Under the pieces are notes generated by a model. The model saw nothing but the letters and a program-made list of their open reading frames with translations, searched no databases and was not told the DNA's origin. DNA of 64,000 bases, from contig NC_068926.1 of NCBI RefSeq assembly GCF_023091745.1, positions 68,570,001-68,634,000 of the forward strand. The letters are read 5' to 3'. Made by a program: the position numbers and the translations under genes. Each line of letters starts with the position of its first letter. Position 1 is the first letter of the stretch. Shown here in pieces: positions 53,901-64,000 of the stretch. The DNA is from Budorcas taxicolor (Eukaryota; Chordata; Mammalia; Artiodactyla; Bovidae).

Positions 53901-56900
53901 AGCCTGCCCATCTCCGCTCCCTGCCAACTGCGGGACTTCCCTCTCCTCTCGATTTACAGGCTGGCTCAGCATCGCCCCCACCCCCACCCACCCTATCTGT
54001 CTGACTGAGCTCCCTGAGCTGGGGATTAGGGGCGGGACTCCCAATCTGGCTCCCTGGGTGGACCAAGGGAGGCCGCACCCACCTGCGTGGCCAAGCTGAG
54101 GACCTGCTGCACCAGCTCCTGGGTCTCTGTCGGCTTCTTCAGAAAGAGCTTCACGATAGCCGTCAGTAGCTGCAGCTGCACCTGAGGAGGACGGAGAGGA
54201 GGCAAGGGTGGAGGGTGAGCTCCGGGTGGGGACCGCAGGGAACCAGAGGAGGACCTCAGAGACTGAAGGGGTGTTCAAAGGCTGGGAGCGGCTCTCCTGG
54301 GCTGGCCACGCAAACAGGCCAAGCCAGCAGCGGGGTGGCCGTGCTGAGTAGTCTGGACCTTGGCCCGAACGGTCAGGAGGAGCTGGCCGCAGAGCTGTGC
54401 GGAACCCCAGGCCGCCTGGGGACTGCTGCCCAGTGCTAGGGCCCCAGAAACCCATCAGGGATCCGGGTCCACGGCCTTCAGGAACTCAGCTCATGGGGGC
54501 AACACATGTGCCTGGTGTGCTTACCAGAGACCACCCACCAACAAGGGGACCGAGTGCCAGGGATGCCGAGCAGACGGGGGCAACTGGGCCCACGGAGCCT
54601 TCCTCCAAAGGTGGAGCCCCACCCGGCCCCCAGCAGCCCCAGCTCCTGCCCGCCCTGTCTGCTCCTGAGCATGCCTCCCGCACCCCCTCCCCACTTCTGC
54701 AGCTCCAGCCCCCCTCACTGGTGCCACCCCACAGTGCTGGCAACGCTTTGCAGCCACCTGGCCGCCCTGCGGAGAAGCCCCTGAGGGCGGGGTTCGAGTC
54801 TGTCCCTGCTGCATCCCCGGCTATTGCTCACTCCAGAGCCTGGCAAAAAACAGGCACTTGAGAGAAATTTGCCAGAAAAAAACACAAAACTTGCTGACTA
54901 AAAGCACACCTCTGAAAGAACAGTTCTCCGCACGCAGCCCTTCCTTAGCCCCATCCCATTTTGTCAGCCCTGGCACAGGAAGACAACCAGAGGCTCCCCA
55001 GATGGTGCCAGGGATGGGCCTGCGGCAGAAGGGCGGTGGCGGGGCTGGCAGCAGCTTCGGGGCCCGTCCAAAGGCTGGCACTTCTGGAAACAAGCGGCGG
55101 AGCTGCTGCTGCGAAGGACGGGCTGACGCTGGGAGGATTCCCTCCAGAGTCCCTGCGATCTGGGGACACAGGGGCCAACGGCGGAGGAGCAGGCTGGCTG
55201 TCTCCAAGGCCAGAGGCGGCTGGGGACTGGCTTCCAGACCTGGCTCTAGTCCCTGGTCCGGTAGCCGGCAGAAGGCCACTCGCCCTCAGCTGGTGAGGGA
55301 GAGCGCGGCCTACTTCAGGGGTTCTGGGGGTCCAGAAGACACAAGCCGTGGAGGCCGACTTGGAGCCAGAGCAAGACAGCACTTCCTCTGAATGCTGACT
55401 TCATCACTTCCCAGCCGGTGACCCTGGACAAGTCACTTAACTGCTGAGGCTGCTTCCTCCTCTATAAAACGGATGCAATGCCTCACAGGGTTGATGGGAA
55501 GTTAACGAGACAACATATGGAAAAAACCGTGTCCTCTGCCCAAGGCACAACAGTGGTCATGGCTGTTGGTAACACCACCACAACCACCACACAGGGACTC
55601 TTCACCAAGTTCTCCCCAGCCCCGGGCTGCTGGCTGCTGGCACTCATTCACCCCTATCCGTCTGCTGTGCTGCCTGGACCAAGGCTGAGTCAGCTCCCTG
55701 CCTAGCTCCCCCTCCCCCACCAACACACTGAGGCCCGAGTCAGCCTGCAGCTCAGGGCTTGTTGTTGCTCAGCTGCTAAGTCATGGCTGACACTCTGTGA
55801 CCTCATGGACTGCAGCATACCAGGCTCCTCCATCCTTCATTATCTCCTGGAGTTTGCTCAAATTACTATCCTTTGAGTCAGTGATGCTACCTAACCATTT
55901 CATCCTGTGTTGTCCCCTTCATTTGCCCTCAATTTTTCCTAGCATCAGGGTCTTTTCCAATGAGTTGACTCTTTGCATCACGTAGCCGAAGTATTGGAGC
56001 TTCAGAATCAGTCTTTCCAATGAATATTCAGGGCTGATTTCCTTTAGGATTGACTAGTTTGATCTCTTTGCTGTCCAAGGGACTCTCAAGAGTCTTCTCC
56101 AACACCACACTTCAAAAGCATCAATTCCTTGGCATTTAGTCTTCTTGATGGTCCAACTCTCACACTGGTATGTGACTACTGGAAAAACCATAGCTTTGAC
56201 TATACGGACCTTTGTTGGCAAAGTAATATCTTTGCTTTTTGATATGCTGTCTAGGTTTGTCATAGCTTTTCTTCCAAGGAGCAAGTGTCTTTGAATTTAT
56301 GGCTACAGTCACCATCTACAGTGATTTCGGAGCCTAAGAAAATAAAATCTGTCACTGTTTCCACTTTTTCCCCTTCTATCTGCCATGAAGTGATGGGACT
56401 AGATGCCATGATCTTAGTTTTTTGAATGCTGAGTTTCAAGCCAGCTTTTTTACTCTCCTTTTTCACCCTCACCAAGAGGCTCTTTAGCTCCTCTTCACTT
56501 TCTGCCATTAGGGTGGTGTCATCTGCATATCTGAGGTTGTTGATTATTTCTCCTGGCAGTCTTGATTCCAGCCTGTGATTCATCCAGACTAGCATTTTGC
56601 ATGATGTACTCTGCATATAAGTTAAATAAACAGGGTGACAGTACACAGCCTTGTCATACTCCTTTCCCAATTTTGAACCAGTCAGTTGTTCCACATCTAG
56701 TTCTAACTGTTGCTTCTTGACTTGCATACAGGTTTCTCAGGAGACAGCTAAGGTGGTCTGGTATTTCCTTCTCTTTAAGAATTTTCCACAGTTCGTTGTG
56801 ATCCACACAAAGGCTTTAGTACAGTCAATGAAGCAGAATTAGATGTCTTTCTGGAAGTCCCTTGTTTTCTCCATGATCCAACAGATCTTGGCATTTTGAT

Positions 56901-59900
56901 CTCAGCCCCTCCCCTGCCCACAGCTGGAGAGGCTCAGGAGCCAGGATGAGGGGACTCAAAAAGACAATCTAAAGTAAGTCCCCAAATCGCAAAGCACTAA
57001 GTATTCTTATAAAAGCTCTGAACTTGCCTCCCATGAGGCACAGGAAGCGGGCAGTTTACACACACCAAGTCTGAGAACGCCCTAGGCTGGCCAGGAGACA
57101 AGCAGAGGGGCCCCCCGGCCTCCATGATGGGAGTGTAAACCAGAACCGCCTCTGTGCCAGGGCAGTCTGGACACAGCAACCCGGACCGGCAACGCACAGG
57201 CCCTCCTAGCAGCACCACACTCCTAAGAACCCGTTCTCCAGCTGTACCTGCAGACGAGCTTGCCACAGTTTGCTCCTAGCAGAGCTGTTTAAAAGAGCAG
57301 AAGGCTGGACACCTAAATACCAGTCAGGGACCCTGCTTAAACAGGGTCCTTCTGCATGAAGCTAGGAAGCTGTAAAAAGCTCTCACAATGTCATGGCTTT
57401 CAGATGTATTTTTAAGGGAAAAATACAACTTGCTGATCAGTTTGAATTTGCATGGTTTGCTATAATAATTAAAAAAATGAGAAGGAAATATATAAACAGT
57501 TGGTCCTCATGATTCACACAGGACACACCTGCAAATCTGCTTGCTAACATTTACTCATGACCCAGAAACCCATGCTTATGGCACCTTCACAGTCATTCAC
57601 AGACGTTCAGAGCAGCGAATGTGTGCGCTGCCTGACGTACAAGCTCCTGGCTGAGGTGAAGTGAGGTGGTGCTCAGTTCTCATCGTAAACGTGCCACGTT
57701 GTCCACAGCTTGGGGCCTTTTGTTGGTGACTTTGCTGTTTACAAGGGGCCCACCCCACCCTAATATAGAGCTGCAGAGCTGTCTGGGGCTCCTAAGGGCA
57801 GGAAGGCTGAGATATGCCTTTGGAGAAAATACATGTGTCAGATGAGCTTTGTTCAGGTGTGAGTTACAGCTGCTGGCCTTGAGTTCAATGCTAATGAATC
57901 AACGGAGTGTATTAAGCAAGGTGTCTTTAAACAAAACACATGTAAAACGATGTTTATCTTGACCAGCAGATAAACATGCAGTGACTGAAGGTGTACAGAA
58001 ACAAGACTCTATTTCTCCTGGGAGCAAGGGTTTAGCTTACTAAATCAGAATTTGACTTTATGGAATGTTAAGTATCACAAGTGATGAAAATTGACTATTT
58101 TTTGTCTCTGTAGAGGAACTGGCTGGTGTGTTCCTAAACTCGCTCTCTGGAAGCAAACCCACCCACCCTCCCTACAGAAACCAATGAGTAACATGGTGCT
58201 TTCCAGGAGGAGAACTCAAGGCCGGGAGAGGGGCAGGAAGCAGAATTTTCACTACAGATCCTTTCGTGTCTTTTAGGTTTTGAACTAAGTCAGTGTAGTT
58301 CCTATCCAACCATAAATACAAAATTAAAACAAAGTCAGGACTTCTGTGGTGGTACAGTGGATGAGAACCCACCTGCCGACGCAGGAGACAAAGCTTGGAT
58401 CCCTGCTCCAGGAAGACCCCACAGGCCCCGGGGCAACCAAGCCCGTGCCCCACAAGAGAAGCCAGCGCAACGGGGAGCCCGCACACCGCAGCTGGGGGGT
58501 AGCCCCGACTACTGCACTAGAGAAACCCACATGGGGCCATGAAGATCCAGCAGGGCCAAAATAATTTAAAACAACAACAAAACCAGAAACGTCTGCAGCC
58601 TTCAGAGTCCTCCGCCACAGACTATCCTCAGGAGCGCCCCTTAGGCACCACAGTGAGGGACGAAAGGGACCACGCCTGTCCCCTGTTCACCTCTCACATG
58701 AATGCCCACACGGCGAGGGTGGTGTCAGGAGGGGCAGGGCCCTGAGTCCCGCAGGTGCACCTCACCTGGGTGCTCTCATCGTGGAAGCCCTCCAGGAAGC
58801 TCTCCAGCAGCTCGTCCGCGTTGTCTATCCGCTCGGCGTACTCGCCCACGATCCAGATCATGGCGGCTCGTGCCTCGGGCTCGTCCAGGGAGTCTAGGTT
58901 CTCACATAGCGTGGCGATCACGCTCTCGTACCTGGACAACAGGGTGCGGCGACATGTGAGCGCTGAGGGCGCCCAGGGACACGGGCAGCTACTTTACGAG
59001 AGCCAAAGAGGCTGGTGGGGAAGAGGATATGAGCTTTGTCCTTTCCACCTTGGTTCCCGTTTAGGCCTGGGGCGCAGAGCAGCAGGGAAGAGAGGAGGAG
59101 GGAGCGCTCCCCGTGCCCCTCCGCCCCACCTGGCCCCAGGACCGCAGCGCCCTGACAGGCGGGAGCAGTGGCCACGCACTTGTTGGGGTACTTGCGAAAG
59201 ATGTCCTTGATGACCACGATGGCCTCCTGAACCACGTAGTTGACCTTGGTCTGGATGAGGTCGAGCAGCGTGCTCACGCAGCGCTCGGCGGATTGCTGTG
59301 TGGGGAGAGGAGAGCGTGGGCCAGGCCTCCCCACACCCCCTAATTCCAACATACTGTGTCAGACTGTGGGAGCGACTCCTCACTGCCATCAGAGGCGTCA
59401 AAGGGGAAATGTCTTGAGAGGCTGGGCTCAAGGGACCCCTTGGCATCCAGGGACCCATTTAAGGAGAGTCAGGTCAGTGGCCCAAGAACATCTCCAGAGG
59501 CAGAGAACATGAAGGATGAAGGGCCAGGACACAGGGGTCTCAGTGACCCTTGAAAATATGGAAAAAAGGGCACACAGACGGTTGAATCGTGAAACGTGCC
59601 AAAACATTCAGCAGGCAGAGCCCCCTGCCCCAAAGTCCATGAAGTGAAAGCTAAGTCTACTGGGGCCACCATCAGCTTGGGCTGCCCCATCATCTGCGCT
59701 AACGCTGCAGGAAATCCCATGATGATGACGGGCTGATTTCATCTGCAGCAACTCAGGAAGATTACAGATGAGGAGGAGCCAAATCTGTACCACGGGAGCC
59801 TGCAGGGCTCCAGCCGTGACCCTCAGGCCTTGCTGGGTCGTGAGCAGCTGAAAGATGCTGTTTGAGTCAGACTGGTCTCCCGGTTTTGGACTCCTTGCCC

Positions 59901-62900
59901 TTCCTCCTTCCTCCCACCCAGGACAGTCTCAGAGGCTCACCTCCACCTTGATGGCACAACGGCCAATGGCTCGCACAGCCTTCCGTACAAAGTCCACGTC
60001 CACCTCGGTCGCATACTCTTTCAGCTCCGCCAACACCTGGGGCCCAGACAGACGAGATGGAGTTAGGGGGATCTGGCAGAGCGCCCTCCAGGAACACCCC
60101 TGGGCTGGGGGTGCGCACAGACACAAGCCCGATGGGATCCTGCCTCTCGTTCAAGGTGCGAGTCCTGAGGGAGGGAGGGAGCTCTCAGGTGCCCCGAGAG
60201 GAAACCAGGAAGGATGACCTGTCAGGGCTGGACAAGCCTTGTTTAGGGTGATCTAGCTAACGCATCCGCTCTGATGGGCGGATGTAAGTGACAACAGAAA
60301 GAACAGGCTCCTTAATCACAAAAGTACCCAATAACATTCGTGGAGAGCTTGCCTACGAAGCCCAGGGCCCAGACATCACCCCCTGCCGACCTGGGCGATG
60401 TTGGCCTGGGAGGCCAGGCGGATCATGATATCCAGCTTCTCCAGCTTCACATAGATGGGGTCGTTGTACTTCACGAAGAACACCTTCATCTCGTGCTTCA
60501 GGACCTCAGGCCTGGCGGTGGGCGAGGGCGCCCAAAGAGCAAAGAGCAGGTCAGAGGCCTCTCACATCTGCTGGGGCATCTCTGGGGTCGGACGTGGGGC
60601 CTGACATCCGTGAAGGCAGTGACTCCCGTGGCCACACGCTCCTGGGCAGGGGACCTGTGACCAAGGTTCTGACCAGCTCCTGCGTGTCCAACCACATCCA
60701 TCCCAGGAAGGGAAGCAAGAAACACTTCACATTCAGGAGGTCACAGGCACCAGGCGATGGGCTTGGTCAGTTCTATCTGGTGACCTCAGGCCCGTCTTCT
60801 CACTCATGAGACGGGACGCGTTCTGTCAGAAACGTCACCATCGCAGGGCTGCACTGCTAGTCCTAGAGAGGCCTGGCGTCCGGGAACCTGGCTCTCGAGA
60901 GTGCTCCCACTCTTCCCGAGTAGGACACAGGGGGTTGACTGTGCCTTGACTGACAGGGGAGGGAACTCAGCAGGTCAGCGTGAGGACTCCTCCAGACGCC
61001 ACCTGGCCTTCTCCCTACGGTCCAGCTGTAGAGCCCCACCAGGCCGATAAACCACAGCTATGGAGCCGATATGCCACCTCCAATGAGTCCTTCTAGTGAA
61101 TCTCTGAATGCATGTGTGGGGGTCCTGGGGACCCCGACCTGGACACCTACACGAGAGGTAGATGCCAAGCACCTGGCATGATGCATGCCTGCCTCAGAGA
61201 AAGCACTCACTGTCAGAAGTGTCTGTGCCCCTCCCTCAACCGGCACCCCCCCCCCGCCTCCTTTTCCCAGCTGAGGAAACCTGAAGGGGAGTGGCCTGTC
61301 CTGGGTCACACCCCTAGTGCTAATCGGGGCGGGAACGAGATGGGAGTCACCATCCCTCCCTGGCTCCCACTCCCACGGCCTTTCCACAACAGAGAGGAGG
61401 AAGAGAACGGTGAAGAGGGGAGAAGACACAGCGGGAGAGCTGGGCAGGCTGTGGTGGGGCGGGAGGGCTCCTGGAGAAGCAGGGCCTCGGTTGTGCTGGG
61501 GGGTGGGGGGGCGGTGGGGTCCTGCACTGCACGGCTGGAGAGGTGGTTTCTGACACCAGGACTCGGCACTAGCTGCCCAGCGCACATGGGGCCTGGGGCT
61601 GGCGGTGCCTCGGCATCAGGCTCAGCCCCTTGGGAGGCTGGCTTGTTGAATAAATCCCACACAGGAAGCCCCTTCTGCTGATCGGGCTGCATGAGCCACG
61701 ACACCTCACTCGCCCCACACTGCAATGACGACTCTCGTCTCGTCCTCTGCTCAGACACTCAGACAGCTTTCCTGAATTCACCTCCCAAACCTCTACAAAC
61801 GTCCCAACTCCCCTGACGCTTCTGGGACCCGAGGCGCGTGCTCAGAACCAGACTGAGGATATAAGGACAGGGAGCCTGTGCAGCCTTCTGAGAGAGAATG
61901 TTTACGAGAGGTGCTTGTTCTGCCTGTGAATTAGCTGCTGATGGAGCTGTTTGACCAGAGAGGCTGGAAGCTGAACTGCAGAGCCTGCCCTGCCCAACCC
62001 CCAGCACGGAGCTGCCGGGCCCCTCCCAGGATGGTTCACGGCTTGTTCGCCCCAGCCACCCCAGTGCCTTCCCTTGGGAGCAGCGGCTCATTGCTGTGGT
62101 CATCCCTGCAGGGTGGAGGGAAACAGGTGCTCTGCACTCTGAGCAGCCCCGAGGCTGATGTAGAGTCCGTGTCGTCCTCCAGTCTCCAGAGCTTGGACTC
62201 CTTCCCCAGGAAGAATACACGCATACACACCACCCAACCCCTGCTTCAGGAGGGCTGTGGGGACTCGGACCAGCCACTGTCCATGGTTAACAAGTGCATG
62301 CTAGCCTCTACCTGCCTAGGCTAAGCCAAGGCTTCTCAGCCTCTCACTGCTGGCGTTCTGAGGCGGGGGGGCGCTCCTGTGCACCACAGGCTGTGGGGCA
62401 GCCTCCCCGCTTCCACCCCTAGATGCCAGCAGCAGCAGGCCCCATGATGACAACCAAGAATGTCTCCAGACACTGCCAAATGTCCCCTGTGAGACAAAGA
62501 TACCAGTGGCTAAGAATCCCTGGCTTAAGCTGTTGAGAGGCCCTATCCGGCGGCAGGTCAGTCTCCCCTCGGAGCCCCTTCTCAGCAGAGGCCGCCCCTC
62601 CCAGCCCTGGGGCATGCAGGGCCCCTGTGCAGCAGCACCGCTACCTTTTCTGCACGATGAGGTTGATGTTTCGCAGGGCCACGTACTGCAGCTCGGGCTC
62701 GGCCGACAGCAGCGTGACCAGGGGTGGCGCCAGCTTCTTGAGCAGCGTGCCGTAGTAGTCTAGGTCCTTTGACAGCATCTCCATGAACTTCATCAGCACC
62801 TTCACGGCCGACAGCACCACAGCAGAGTTGGCGTGGGACAGCCTGGGGGTGACCCGCTCACAGATGCTGTGGTCCGTTCCAAGGGGGGGGCGAACAGGAG

Positions 62901-63834
62901 AGACAAACGGAGGAAGCACCCTGTTTTTAGTTATCAAGATAACACGTCTTCTGTAGGAGGGAGATCTAGATGCCGGTCCTCTTTCCTGTAGGTCAAAATC
63001 ACTCAGAGCCTCAGTTTCCTCATCTAAAACATGGGAGAGGACGATGCCAGCTGCACATGGCTGCTGGGAGCCTAACTGAGACAATGCATGTCCAGCACTG
63101 AGCACAGTGCCTGGCCGTCAGCAAATACTGGAGAAATGTCAACTCCCTGCCATCTGTTGTGAGGGCGCTCAAAGCGGGAAGGGCACCATGCTGGTTAGCA
63201 CCAAGAGTCAGGGGGACCTGACTCATGAGCTGGGACTCTCATGAGCTGGGAGACCTGTGACCTCCTCCACCTCCCTGTGAACCACAGACAATGACGAAGC
63301 TGCTTTAAAAATGATCCTGCACGGGGGAAGCACCCAGCAGAATCCCAGGCTCCCAGTGGGAGTCAGTGAACGGTAGCTCTCACGCTACCCACCTCCCACC
63401 TCGGCCTGCAGTGACTGAAGTCTCGTCAGTGGCCCGAGCAGGCCCTGGGTTCTGTTCTGTGCCCAGTGGGCAGCAAGCTGCCTGCCTGAAGCAACACCAC
63501 TTCCAGCCTGGCTCTGTGTCTGAGGACGGTCTGTGGGGCGAGGCCCTGGAGAGAGGCCCACCGGAGGCCTGTGGCCCAGCTTCTGGGAGCCCCCGCCCCG
63601 GGGATCTGGCCTGGCGAGGCCTCCCAGCCCCGGGTCCCCTCACCTCTGGGCCTCCCGGTCGTCTTTGGGCGTGTAGTTGGCCAGACAGTCCAGGATGAAG
63701 ATCTGGCCCCACTCGGTGCACTCGTTCAGGGCTGTGAGCAGCTTGTTGATGGACTGCGGGTTCAGGTCGAGCAGGTTGCTGCTGGGGTGAGACTCGGCGA
63801 TCTCCGAGAGGGCAGCCACCGCGTTCGCCACCAC
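41833..63834 (-). CDS. AP1B1: AP1B1, 3' seventeen coding exons (5' end outside window)
   Basis: Large beta1 subunit of the AP-1 clathrin adaptor at the trans-Golgi and endosomes. Exons on the - strand, 5' to 3': 63834-63644, 62866-62645, 60511-60391, 60036-59941, 59295-59180, 58931-58766, 54181-54083, 53733-53474, 52925-52724, 51975-51955, 51496-51353, 46718-46573, 44498-44369, 44084-44000, 43446-43360, 43263-43109 and 41907-41833 (TGA). All are GT-AG with matching phases; 2316 nt, 771 residues, starting near residue 176 of the human protein. The first eight exons encode the HEAT-repeat trunk. 52925-52724 encodes the hinge with the clathrin box LLNLD. The last six encode the ear (appendage) domain ending QHVYQAYETILKN. 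The introns carry a snoRNA, a BovB piece, two L1 insertions and a minisatellite. Confidence 0.98.
43109..43263 (-). CDS. AP1B1: AP1B1 exon, ear platform domain
   Basis: Encodes EAVSSRLQSSSIFTVARRNV...RIQPGNPSFT; ends in phase 0. Confidence 0.96.
43360..43446 (-). CDS. AP1B1: AP1B1 exon, ear domain
   Basis: Encodes DRQMFLATWKDIPNENEAQF QIRDCPLNA; 87 nt. Confidence 0.96.
44000..44084 (-). CDS. AP1B1: AP1B1 exon, ear domain
   Basis: Encodes VAVKNNIDVFYFSTLYPLHI LFVEDGKM; 85 nt. Confidence 0.96.
44369..44498 (-). CDS. AP1B1: AP1B1 exon, ear domain
   Basis: Encodes FGLAPAAPLQVHAPLSPTQT...EPLNSLQ; ends in phase 0. Confidence 0.96.
45428..45540 (-). mobile_element. Bov-A-type SINE fragment, reverse
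   Basis: GTCCTGTCCGACTCTTGCGACCCC..., CAAGAATACTGGAGTGGGTT; the reverse of the Bov-A body. An L1 end is inserted directly after it. Confidence 0.82.
45546..45790 (-). mobile_element. truncated L1 3' end with 15-bp target duplication
   Basis: Begins with a T-rich run (poly(A) in reverse) and continues with bovine L1 3'-UTR wording (GCCATACATTGACATGAATC, CACCAGCCCCAAGCATCC). Perfect 15-bp duplications GCCACTTCCTTTTCT flank it at 45531-45545 and 45791-45805, the hallmark of L1 retrotransposition. Confidence 0.88.
46056..46139 (-). ncRNA. SNORD125: box C/D snoRNA SNORD125 in an AP1B1 intron
   Basis: Read on the - strand: a 9-nt 5' stem (46139-46131) pairs over its whole length, with two G-U pairs, with 46064-46056. 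Box C TGATGA is at 46128-46123, box D' CTGA at 46113-46110, a perfect box C' GTGATGA at 46100-46094 and box D CTGA at 46068-46065. The 14 nt 46083-46070 are complementary to the 18S rRNA stretch CAACUUCUUAGAGG. By the D-plus-five rule G46073 selects the C of CAAC, which is 18S C1440 in human numbering as I recall it. Human SNORD125 is known to lie in an AP1B1 intron, and the mature sequence annotated as miR-3653-3p overlaps it. The RNA is expected to be released from the host intron and act in the nucleolus. Confidence 0.93.
46573..46718 (-). CDS. AP1B1: AP1B1 exon, ear domain
   Basis: Encodes VWLPAMKAKGLEILGTFTRQ...FAIQFNRN; 146 nt. The next intron downstream hosts the snoRNA. Confidence 0.96.
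47200..47462 (+). repeat. L2-like 3' fragment
   Basis: Runs from CAGGCCTTCCCTGACTGC to ACATTTGCTGAGTGAATGG, the typical L2 3'-end order. Old and divergent; in an AP1B1 intron. Confidence 0.6.
47750..47855 (-). mobile_element. short L1 3' end with 13-bp target duplication
   Basis: T-rich start, then GCTTTACAGAATTTTGTTTTC and CATCAACATGAATCAGCCAT. Flanked by perfect 13-bp repeats CTGCCCAAGTCTT at 47737-47749 and 47856-47868. Confidence 0.85.
48021..48959. repeat. 939-bp (CA)n/GTCCA minisatellite
   Basis: Tens of units of GTCCA followed by 5-11 CA steps, with recurring variants (GACCACAC, AATCCACAC, AAAGAGTTCA at 48048, 48375 and 48635). All six frames are open or nearly so, giving spurious repetitive ORFs of up to 460 codons. 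In the AP1B1 sense orientation it reads as UG repeats broken by GGACUG. Confidence 0.95.
51353..51496 (-). CDS. AP1B1: AP1B1 exon, hinge to ear
   Basis: Encodes IGAPSFVAPPAAAVPANLGA...SYVAPKA; 144 nt, phase 0 on both sides. The first residues differ from the human IGGTNF. Confidence 0.95.
51955..51975 (-). CDS. AP1B1: AP1B1 21-nt microexon
   Basis: Encodes exactly MGDEPEG, the human peptide, between a pyrimidine-rich acceptor ending GGGAG and a GTACGG donor. In-frame at both sides, so it can be skipped without a frameshift; human AP1B1 isoforms are known to differ in this area. Confidence 0.88.
52724..52925 (-). CDS. AP1B1: AP1B1 exon, hinge with clathrin box
   Basis: Encodes SESTESPETAPAGAPPGEQL..., then GDLLGDLLNLDLGPPVSGPP. 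LLNLD fits the clathrin-box consensus. Ends LDSL in phase 0. Confidence 0.96.
53474..53733 (-). CDS. AP1B1: AP1B1 exon, end of trunk
   Basis: Largest exon here (260 nt): DSDNPDLRDRGYIYWRLLST...KSLPPRTA, reaching the start of the hinge. Confidence 0.96.
54083..54181 (-). CDS. AP1B1: AP1B1 exon, trunk (99 nt)
   Basis: Symmetric 33-codon exon VQLQLLTAIVKLFLKKPTET...SLATQ. The intron upstream of it (54182-58765) carries the BovB insertion. Confidence 0.96.
55385..55500 (+). repeat. MIR-like SINE fragment
   Basis: GTGACCCTGGACAAGTCACT TAACTGCTGAGGCTGC with CTCCTCTATAAAACGG; standard MIR core. AP1B1 intron. Confidence 0.75.
55755..56905 (-). mobile_element. 5'-truncated BovB (RTE) retrotransposon
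   Basis: Encodes on the - strand the C-terminal part of the BovB reverse transcriptase: 56727-56260 contains the catalytic motif LRYADDTTLMAES, and 56284-56054 continues with the conserved end (MVFPVVTYQCESWT...VWCWRRLLRVPW) in another frame, so the gene is frameshifted near 56270. The low-coordinate end (TTGTTGCTCAGCTGCTAAGT) is the 3' tail shared with Bov-A SINEs. BovB entered ruminants by horizontal transfer and mobilises Bov-A/Bov-tA. Non-functional. Confidence 0.92.
57100..57490 (+). repeat. older L1-like 3' fragment
   Basis: GAGTGTAAACCAGAACCGCC near the start and a TGCTATAATAATTAAAAAA ending resemble L1 3' ends. Tentative. Confidence 0.45.
58330..58585 (+). mobile_element. long CHR/SINE2-type tRNA-derived SINE
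   Basis: GGACTTCTGTGGTGGTACAG start, GGATCCCTGCTCC, then AACCAAGCCCGTGCCCCACAA, AGAGAAACCCACATGG and an A-rich AAAACAACAACAAAACC tail. AP1B1 intron. Confidence 0.75.
58766..58931 (-). CDS. AP1B1: AP1B1 exon, trunk
   Basis: Encodes YESVIATLCENLDSLDEPEA...FHDESTQ; 166 nt, ends in phase 0. Confidence 0.96.
59180..59295 (-). CDS. AP1B1: AP1B1 exon, trunk
   Basis: Encodes QSAERCVSTLLDLIQTKVNY...FRKYPN; the Lys codon is split AA|G. Confidence 0.96.
59941..60036 (-). CDS. AP1B1: AP1B1 exon, trunk (96 nt)
   Basis: Symmetric 32-codon exon VLAELKEYATEVDVDFVRKA...CAIKVE. Confidence 0.96.
60391..60511 (-). CDS. AP1B1: AP1B1 exon, trunk
   Basis: Encodes PEVLKHEMKVFFVKYNDPIY...ASQANIAQ; 121 nt, ends in phase 0. 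Confidence 0.96.
62645..62866 (-). CDS. AP1B1: AP1B1 exon, trunk
   Basis: Encodes ICERVTPRLSHANSAVVLSA...LRNINLIVQK with split codons at both ends; 222 nt. Confidence 0.96.
62995..63135 (+). repeat. MIR-like SINE fragment
   Basis: GAGCCTCAGTTTCCTCATCT AAAAC near the start and CACAGTGCCTGGCCGTCAGC near the end. AP1B1 intron. Confidence 0.75.
63644..63834 (-). CDS. AP1B1: AP1B1 exon, trunk (about residues 176-238)
   Basis: VVANAVAALSEIAESHPSS...; 191 nt, starts phase 0 and ends AG| of a Ser codon. First exon visible; the rest of the gene lies beyond the right edge. Confidence 0.96.
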
Positions 63835-64000
63835 CTGTTGGGAGGGTGGAGGAGGCAGAGGCTGGGGCGCTGCCCATAGGCCAGGGCAGCAGGCAGCTCA
63901 TGACGGTGGCTGGTCAGAGCACAAACACCCTGAAAGGGGTATGACCCGAAGGGCAGGGTCTGGAGCACTGAGGCCCACTGCAGGCACCCGCTCCACTGAC

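Overview
This is a mammalian nuclear genomic window, almost certainly from a ruminant (cattle, sheep or goat type). It carries intron-containing vertebrate genes together with Bov-tA and Bov-A2 SINEs, CHR-type tRNA-derived SINEs, a 1.1 kb piece of the RTE retrotransposon BovB, and young bovine-type L1 3' ends. The gene order EWSR1 > GAS2L1 > < RASL10A < AP1B1 is the order known from human 22q12.2. I cannot tell the ruminant species apart from sequence alone. No gene is complete in a single reading frame; exon models were built by joining splice-compatible pieces whose translation matches the known protein families.

Layout: 1-20815 holds the 3' part of EWSR1 on the + strand, exons 4-17 by family numbering, encoding residues 35-656. 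20816-25000 is an intergenic C-rich stretch. 25000-30495 is the whole GAS2L1 gene (+ strand, 679 aa), with a CpG-rich non-coding first exon. 30500-33600 holds RASL10A on the - strand (three coding exons, 203 aa) and its CpG-rich promoter. GAS2L1 and RASL10A lie tail to tail, and an array of eight CCAAT pentamers sits between their stop codons. 33650-40900 is intergenic and repeat-rich. 40900-64000 is the 3' part of AP1B1 on the - strand, with seventeen coding exons encoding about 771 residues from roughly residue 176 to the C terminus. The gene runs off the right edge.

Inside an AP1B1 intron at 46056-46139 (- strand) I find a complete box C/D snoRNA. It has boxes C, D', C' and D, a 9-bp terminal stem, and a 14-nt guide complementary to 18S rRNA. 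It corresponds to SNORD125. A further AP1B1 intron holds a 939-bp (CA)n/GTCCA minisatellite. There are two L1 3'-end insertions with perfect target-site duplications.

The genes do not form a pathway: EWSR1 is an RNA-binding FET protein, GAS2L1 an actin/microtubule crosslinker, RASL10A a small GTPase, and AP1B1 the large beta subunit of the AP-1 clathrin adaptor. I see no undescribed multi-gene system. The features most worth checking are the CCAAT array, the GAS2L1 uORF pair, the in-frame 84-nt GAS2L1 intron, the intron retention that encodes the 337-aa isoform, and the intronic minisatellite.
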